This document shows, one piece after another, positions 56,948-64,000 of a stretch of 64,000 nt of DNA. Both the position numbers and the translations under genes were made by a program. The notes under the pieces are model-generated. The model worked only from the letters and a program-made list of their open reading frames with translations, was not told the origin of the DNA and ran no database searches. The stretch is from assembly GCF_032854445.1 (NCBI RefSeq), contig NC_088298.1, forward strand, positions 16,047,504-16,111,503, in the 5' to 3' direction. The number at the start of each line of letters is the position of its first letter. The first letter of the stretch is position 1. The stretch comes from Liolophura sinensis (Eukaryota; Mollusca; Polyplacophora; Chitonida; Chitonidae).

Positions 56948-59142
56948 GGCAGGGAGATTGGGCATCTTTAAAATGTGAAGAAAACATAAAAATGTACATA
57001 ATGTTCACATCAAAGACTGCGAAATGTTAGTCGTAAATGTGCTCTTCAATAGTTTAAAAATTTTTCCTAAAAGTGAATAAGATACTTGGCAATGATTCTT
57101 GTATATTGGGTATTTGGGATGGCTTTTTGTATATATATATAGCCTTTACGCAATAACGTTGTTATTGAGGATGTAGCACATGTTTATTAAATATGTTTGA
57201 ACCAGAATTTGGTCTTTTCAGGTAGGAAATATGTTCAAAATGGATTTTCATCACATTCATATTTCTTATATTTTAATAAATATCACCATAATTTATGCTG
57301 TATGCGTATCTTTGGATATAAACAATGCATTTACGTCCAATAAATTTACCTTTCAGTTTGAGCTGGACTGCAGAGAGTTGTATAACAATACCTGGATTCG
57401 TGATAAAACACAAATGGAAAAATAAAGATGGAATATCAAAGAACTGGTTCATAAGTCTAATACCCTTTGGCAGCATTGGGCTACTTGCCGTTTTTCTGTA
57501 GAAAAAATGATTGACACCATGTAAGGAACACGTCAATCCAAAGAGCTCTCTATGTTCTTTTAATTCCGACATGTTTGACGTTTTGATAAAGACTAACCAT
57601 TTTTATGGACACAACGAGCACACTGTTTCATACTTAGTGCATTAATTGGATTGTTGTGCCATAATGTACATCGGGAACTTTTCTCGATGCCTTATCTTTA
57701 GGAAGTGAAAATTGACAGTAGTTGTAAGGTTGATATGAAGGCGTTTTGCAACACGACAAACTGATTTAGTGCGAGCTGTCGAATAAAGCATGTGAGATTT
57801 CAAAGAGAAAAAAACGCGCATATCTGTAGAAATGATTTGTCCGTGTAATTCCGTAACTTTCACACAGACACAAAAATCCACGCCTGAGGTCTGCACATCA
57901 AAGTGATGTGTGCAGTTCTTAATTACCATTAGCGTGGGTGTTCGTGACTTTTAACACAAACAATTTTCAGACAATGCCTTTAACATTTTAATGACATTAT
58001 TATCTTGGTGGATTTAAGTCTTCAATAAAAATCGATGCGCGAGTTAAAGATACTAGCACGTGAAGCAGCGGGTCCTTTGTGAGCGGATCTCACAAACTTT
58101 GGGCCTTGGATGTGAAGCATTTTGTCATTATTGTTTTCACGCTAACGTTTTGTAAGCAAAGTAGTAACGTATTAGTCATGCATTGAAAGAGAACAATAGT
58201 CAGTTCGGGTTGAACCGGAGTTGCCATTGCCCCAGAAAAGATATTCCATCCTTTCAACGATGAATGACCAGCCATCATAGGTAAGAACCATTGCCAGATG
58301 GGTCGGACAGATCAGGTAAACGATATGCAGAAACTCGCCTTGACAAACAATTAGGCGTTGTGAATTCCAACTCTGAGTGGGTATAATACAATAATGATTG
58401 ATGCAAGCCCAAATTAACACATCCAGAAAGGGGTCACAAAGTTACCTCAGCTATCATGTTACATTTCAAATCAAAAAATCCTAATTTTGTTCGGAAATAT
58501 GTAATGGCGAAAATTACATCGTTCGGTCTATGAGAGTAATTGTAAAACGAAGGCCTATATGTTATCATCCGATGATATCATTTGTGTTATTATATTTGGC
58601 TGTGTGTCGCAGTATGAGACTTTACAGTTCAGATCATATCAACCAAATTTTGTTCTGATATATGTAATGACGCGAACTAAACCAATTGATCGATGAGGAT
58701 ATTTCCAATAGGAAAGAAATGCTGTGTATGTTGCCAACCGAGTGCGTCATTTATTTTTTTTCTATATATGGCTGTAAATCGCTATAATCAGATAATAGGC
58801 CAGTCTAACTGCGGTCTGGTGGTTTGCTATTGGCTTTAATTTAACTGATGACTGTACATTTTACCCTTGATACAGCCTGAGGACCATAAAGGTATTCTCT
58901 TGTGTACGTGTTCGGAAATACATACATGTATATCTGAATCAACAACGTATTACATAATAGAATCAGTTTGGCATATCAGTAAATTTATCAATATTTGAAA
59001 AGCAAACAGACCCTCGTGAGACTGCAGCATGATGTGTTAACCTAAAGCCACTAAGGCAAGCTATAAGGCAACCTCATGTTGCACTCTCCAAATGCCATCG
59101 TTCTGTTGCGTATGTTAGGGTCATATTCCGAAGACGATTCAT

Positions 59143-59350
59143 TGAGTGCGTGTACATAAATTGTGTTTTCTTGTGACACCGCGCCAATCATTCCTTGTGT
59201 TGAGTTGACGAGGATATCAGATGAAGATATCGAGATTTCCTTGCCCGAACCTCCAAATGCTGAGATCCAAGCGAGGCAGCAACAAGTACAATTTTTAACG
59301 TCTTGGTTATGACCCGAACCTGTATTGACCCCTGACCTCCCGACTTCGAT
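59143..59350 (-). mobile_element. SINE-B inside unit D
   Basis: The shared reversed SINE-B has an internal deletion: CTTGTGACACCGCGCCAATC joins directly, losing the block with CATGCCGAAGACA. The head remnant CTCCCGACTTCGATG is present. Confidence 0.8.
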
Positions 59351-60798
59351 GTGGGTGGAACGGAATGTGATATTCAAAAAATGTCATGTAATACGACATT
59401 AAATGCCCCACGATAACTGTCGGGTACTCACAGACAACAAACCTCAAATGACTAAATTCGAAAGGTATGAAAATCTTAAAATTTCCTGCCAAGAGCAGAG
59501 GTTTAAACCAGCATCTTGCCACGGAAAGACAATTGTCTCATATAAAGCGGTTACAAATCTCTGTTCAGCCTCAAGCACTTATGTCCTGTAGCTCGCTTCA
59601 TGATATATATCACTGTTACGTGTAGTCTATAATTTCTCTCCGTTCCGCAGGAATTTACACTCATACACCTCCCACTTAACCTGTGGCAGGGCTTTACTGG
59701 CAAAAAAGAGAAGATAATGACATATGTCATCTCGACACAGTGATAAATATCCTGACGAGGAATTAGCTTTTGTGCCTTTTTTCATCCCAAAACAAAACAC
59801 CTTCAACATTTTAAGCCGCTAGATTTTGACATACAGTCTGTCACTTTCCAGAATGGCTTAGAAAGGGGAAAAACACGCAGACCCCGTAAAATTGCTCTAA
59901 GCTTCCAAAAATTCTTTACTTTAATTCAGTTTTAATGAATCGAAGAAAATTAATGTTTTGCTTTATTTATGAATTCGATCAATGAGTGGAATTTTTAAGT
60001 AGAAATAAACGTATCCTGACATAACACGAAAGCCACTCTTAAAACACCTTGTTGTTCGCCATTTCTATTGTCTCTAGCCATTTTCTCATCAATAACTTTA
60101 TACAGCAAATGATTTCTTAGCACAGATAATGATTCGATTATTTTATGTATTAAAAAAACACTCGTGCATCTTATAGGTAATCAGTCATTCAGCCAAAGAC
60201 TCTCTCCACACAGATGATCTGTGCATAACCATTTAGGTTACAGGCTCGAATCCAACTCTGGTTACATTTCTTTAAGTCAAGAGATTTGACAGATACATAT
60301 TTAATTAGCCACACATCGCTCAGTTTTTCTGCTTAGTGCTAGGTCAGTAGTTTGCTATTTGAATTACACAGCGTTGCTCCCTACGCTCGTTTTACAGCCC
60401 TGCCATCTCTAGAGAGATGGACATCTTTAAACACTGCTAAGTTCACTGGGGTTACAGTGATGGGATAGAAAGTTGCTCTCCCTAACTTTATCTCCTTGAT
60501 CAAATGTTTGTTTATTCGTTTGCAAGGACACGGCATGATTGAGTATTCTGTAAAGTACAAGTGCTAAATATTTACACAATAACGATGTAACAGCATTTGG
60601 ATTGCATAACAAAAGAAGCTGGTAGACAACCCTTCTCGAAGTTTTTGCCACGGGATCTCTGACATAAAGCCGTCTTAAACTTAAATCTGAGCCAACTTGT
60701 ATTTGAGCGTAAAGACTAACTTTTAACTTTTTCATGAAAGTGAAAGACAATTTTTGGTGTCCAAATATAGTATTATAAAGGGATCAACAAAATTCTTA

Positions 60799-60916
60799 TG
60801 GTAGTGGGTTTCCCCTGGCTGTGCCCGGTGTCCACCCACCATGATGCTGGCCGCAGACGTATAAGTGAAATATTCTTGAGTACGGCGTAAAAAACCAATC
60901 AAATATATAAATAAAT
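60799..60916 (+). mobile_element. SINE-A, 5'-truncated copy private to unit D, 13-bp target duplication
   Basis: The 3' part runs from TGGTAGTGGGTTTCCCCTGG to the tail, with (AAAT)n slightly altered. AACAAAATTCTTA flanks it perfectly at 60786-60798 and 60917-60929. The matching places in B and C have no SINE, so it inserted after the units arose. Confidence 0.95.
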
Positions 60917-63900
60917 AACAAAATTCTTAGGATAAGGCCACAATTTTAGTACAGTAAAGTGTAAAGAAGATACGCGTAGTTTTGACGTAAATATATGACA
61001 GCTTCGTGATCCTGTTGTTTGGACTATCGCACTGTCGTCGCTTTTCTTTTACTTTCGATTCTGTAGTCGTTTACATTTGAGACCTTTAATACTTTCGTTT
61101 TACCATATTTTAACTTCAGAATGCGATTTCTGGAATTTTTAAACACACAATGCGCTCAAATAAATCATATTGTTATGTTTAACCTATTTAATTTGTATAG
61201 TTACATGAATTGTCCCTTTCCACGTCATATGATAAGCGACAAAAACGGGAAAATGAATTAAACAATGTTAAATATTTAGTTTTTTATGCAGGTGTTACTG
61301 AGTTACACCATGTTGCCAGTGTCAAGCTCGATGTTGGCCGATTCATTTGTCCGCAGTATATTTCAGTCATTTATTTTGGGTTATAATTAAGAAATAGAAG
61401 TAAAAAAACCCCTCAGAAACGTCTGTTTTGCCGGCATACACCACAGGTATTTTACTAAAACACATCCCTTCCTCCACAGAAGACGTTATTTCTATCCAAA
61501 CACACAACAGTTTCACACAAACGTAATTAAGTTGTTGTATTTGTAATTAATCCCTTTCCAAAAACGATCATGACTTCATTCCAGCACGCATAAGCGATCC
61601 CCGAAGCAGTCAGGAGTGAGTAAACTTTAGACCATATTAAATGGGAATATTTATTTAGATATCCGGCATGTACTTTTCTGTCAATGAAAGGATCATGTTT
61701 AGTTATTGTTGGGTTCGGTGTAAGGACTGCGTGTAACTTGTTTATATCCTGACTGATCCTGACGGCAGTTGCATCTATGACACCAGTCCAATCAACCTTT
61801 TTTGGAATCCAATTTTTGTCTTATTGGTAACAGGGTCATCTAATAAATTTCGGTACTAAGTACTACATGAATAAATTGTGCAAAATTCTGTTCATCACGG
61901 AATACAATCAATAAAAAAAACCCAACGACGTAACGTCATAGAAACTAACACCAAATGAAAAGCTCATGCTAACAGTTACGATGTGAAACATTTGAACCAC
62001 ACAACAGATCGACTCGACAGAGCCGCTTACAGAACCGCTTGTAGCAACTCAACTTAATGTTCAGTTGTGATACTCAATGCAAAAGTACATGTGTACCTAA
62101 ATGCATTGGTTGAATAACCACGAAGAAGGGTTGAAGGCTATGCCGGACGAACAGCCATCCCTTAACTATTAGTGTACAAGAAATCCGTCTTTGGTCTTAA
62201 CTATTAAATGGTATAATTTAACAAATTACCTACATTTGATCCCAGTACTTTAGCAGAACGAAATTATTGCGCGCAACAAAACCTGTATGGCGGATCTGTC
62301 ATTATGGTTGTTCGGCCATGTACTTTTAATACACTCTACAATAGGAAATGAATGAGCGATCGAGAGAATTTGGCTTAAAAAGACTTTGGGATGTATATAG
62401 GCCTCCCAATAAGTAACGATCTGGAAAGAGAATTGTTTCTTCTGGAGGGACTATGTTTATAGACATTTGTGCCCTTCAGACATCTTGTAATTAAGCGGAA
62501 GTCTTGTGGCGAGAAAGCTTGTTTAAACCAAGACGATGGCGCTTTTGATGTATGGAAGACCTGTCGTGCCAAAAGATACTGAAGTCAAACAGTATCCGGC
62601 TGCACCCTGGTGATAATGAGTCGAATGATATTTTCTATTCTCTCTCCCTTTAAGGAGCTTGATGCCTTGAGAATTGGATTTGTGGTGAGCTTTGGAATGA
62701 GGTGTCAGAAATTAGGTGCTGGGTTAGAATATTAACGAGACGTAGTGTACTTAAGTCTATTCTACCTTTGTTAAAAACGTTTCACGGATTTTAATTTCGG
62801 GTAGCTTCCTAAGGCTTGATAAGCAGCTCTTAAAACAATGGGGATCTTAAATACAACAAAAGAAGCATTCAGCCAAATCTAATTAGTCGAAATAATTATT
62901 AACTGTTCCATTCTACAGCGTCTGTTATCGGTTAGGAAGTCGGGCCAATGAGAGCGTTAAGGATTTTACAAGTCACACGGCCTGTTATGTATCATTTGGG
63001 AAGGCTGCTTTTTCAGCACGCCGGAGAACTTGCCTTGAATCATTTCGTCTGAACTTTGCATTTCCCTGTGTAGTCTAAACTGCACATCATGACTTGTTAA
63101 TACAAACGATGACTTACAACTGACACCTCGTCGCTCCGATCTCATTCGAATTTCTAACTGCGTCCAAATACGGCTCTTTAAGTTCGTACCTCTTTAGTTT
63201 ATGAGAGAGTTTTTTTCACCACTTCCGATTGAAATATTGTCCTTTTGCTGCGCTCCCAGTATCTAATATGGCCGGGGTCGTCTAAAGGTCAAGCGCTCGC
63301 CATTATTCATCGCTATGGCGACCAAGCTCTTAAGGAGTCTGGACTGGTCCTTACATTAAGTTATGTCTCAAGGAGCAAAGAGGTGACAATTTCGTCGAGA
63401 ACTTAACGAAAGTTTAACTTGCTCTTGCTACCAAACCTTGGCGGCGTGAAAAACGGGTCGCTGATGTTCGGCCGGAGGGATACTATAAACTACTTCCGCG
63501 CATACGGTTTTCAACAGAATGGAGGGTAAGACTCCCAGAGATCTGCAACGTGTGAGGCATATCATATTGGTGGAATACAGTTTGGTTTCTTCTTGTCACA
63601 CCACACGACAACCCGGCCGCCTATTGTCAGCAAAAGGCCAGAGAGCAATGACAGGAAATCCTTATATCTGCGTGCCCGAGAATGAGATTAACTCCCGTTC
63701 TAACGATTACAAGGCAATAACCAACTCAGCCACTGCTCTCTTCGGATTTTAAGCTAGCCTGCGGTGAACAGATGTACATTCCACACCCACATGATGTACG
63801 TGTTATGCTTAACTATCACTTGCACACCCATTTGGTTGAAGACAGGCGGTTAACAGCGAAGCACGTGCATAAACGCTCCGTATACACATGGCATACAAGC

Positions 63901-64000
63901 ACGTGCGATTCACTTGTTATAGTCTTCTAACATTTTGCACCTTGCGGTATGTTTACAAAATGCAAATCTGGTCAGTACTCAGAACACCACAAAGGGAGCG

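Larger units (their letters stand above)
52797..58940 (+). repeat. 6-kb tandem repeat, unit C
   Basis: Unit C is the closest relative of B. Its differences include a long G-rich run at 56898-56947, an extra 40 bp at 56762-56800 (AGTGAAGCACGTGCATACAG block) and the absence of a 60-bp block present in A and B near its start. It contains the complete late segment (57950-58050) that B has lost. No gene recognised. Confidence 0.95.
58941..64000 (+). repeat. 6-kb tandem repeat, unit D (runs off the window)
   Basis: It starts with the anchor AACAACGTATTACATAATAG and extends past the window end, reaching the point equivalent to about 56900 in unit C. It is more diverged than B and C from each other. 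It keeps blocks shared only with A (for example 62010-62230 and 63600-63830), and carries its own SINE-A at 60799-60916. No gene recognised. Confidence 0.93.

Noticed and set aside
46823-64000. Ribosomal DNA or histone repeat as the identity of the 6-kb array
   Set aside because: I recognise no rRNA core sequence and no histone reading frame in any unit, on either strand.

Overview
The window looks like intergenic or intronic DNA from an invertebrate animal, most likely a mollusc or another lophotrochozoan. The main reason is that it is saturated with tRNA-derived SINEs of a kind I associate with mollusc genomes. These have a tRNA-like head (GGCCTCCGTGGCTCAGTCGG start), a conserved body, and a tail ending TTCTTGAGTACGGCGTAAAA plus (AAAT)n. 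DNA is AT-rich, homopolymers are common, open reading frames are short, and there is no bacterial gene organisation. The species assignment is inference. I found no host protein-coding gene I could defend, no genuine tRNA or rRNA gene, and no CRISPR array. The only protein-coding sequences I recognise are two decayed Ty3/Gypsy LTR retrotransposons.

Layout. From 1 to 15.4 kb there is unique AT-rich DNA with SINE insertions from three families (here called SINE-A, -B and -C). Many still carry perfect target-site duplications, and one SINE-C sits inside a SINE-A. There is also a small local duplication (6.0-6.7 kb) and a dispersed 290-bp repeat pair (11.9 and 14.3 kb). From 15.4 to 20.7 kb there is an old tandem duplication with a unit of about 2.7-3.1 kb. 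One copy carries a SINE and the other keeps the empty site. A long inverted-repeat element lies in the second copy, and further SINE pieces and a TIR element occupy 22.6-24.3 kb.

From 24.4 to 29.5 kb lies Gypsy-1, an LTR retrotransposon with two related LTRs of about 230 bp, PBS, gag, protease, RT and RNase H. It is broken by frameshifts, lacks the integrase catalytic core, and has a SINE-A in its leader with a perfect 12-bp duplication. From 29.5 to 34.2 kb there is mostly unique DNA with a 240-bp MITE (32.0-32.3 kb) and SINE pieces.

From 34.2 kb to the end of the window runs the most striking structure, a direct tandem array of a unit of about 6 kb. It has a remnant of one copy (34.24-34.33 kb) and unit A (34.3-42.9 kb, enlarged by private SINE insertions). 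Gypsy-2 then occupies the A/B junction (42.9-46.8 kb). It is followed by unit B (46.8-52.8), unit C (52.8-58.9) and partial unit D (58.9 to beyond 64.0). B and C are nearly identical by eye and A and D are more diverged. Shared insertions and deletions group the units in conflicting ways, which suggests unequal exchange or gene conversion. The unit has no convincing coding capacity. Gypsy-2 carries three Asp-to-His replacements at catalytic positions of RT and RNase H, and a 48-bp piece of its own RT copied 750 bp downstream.
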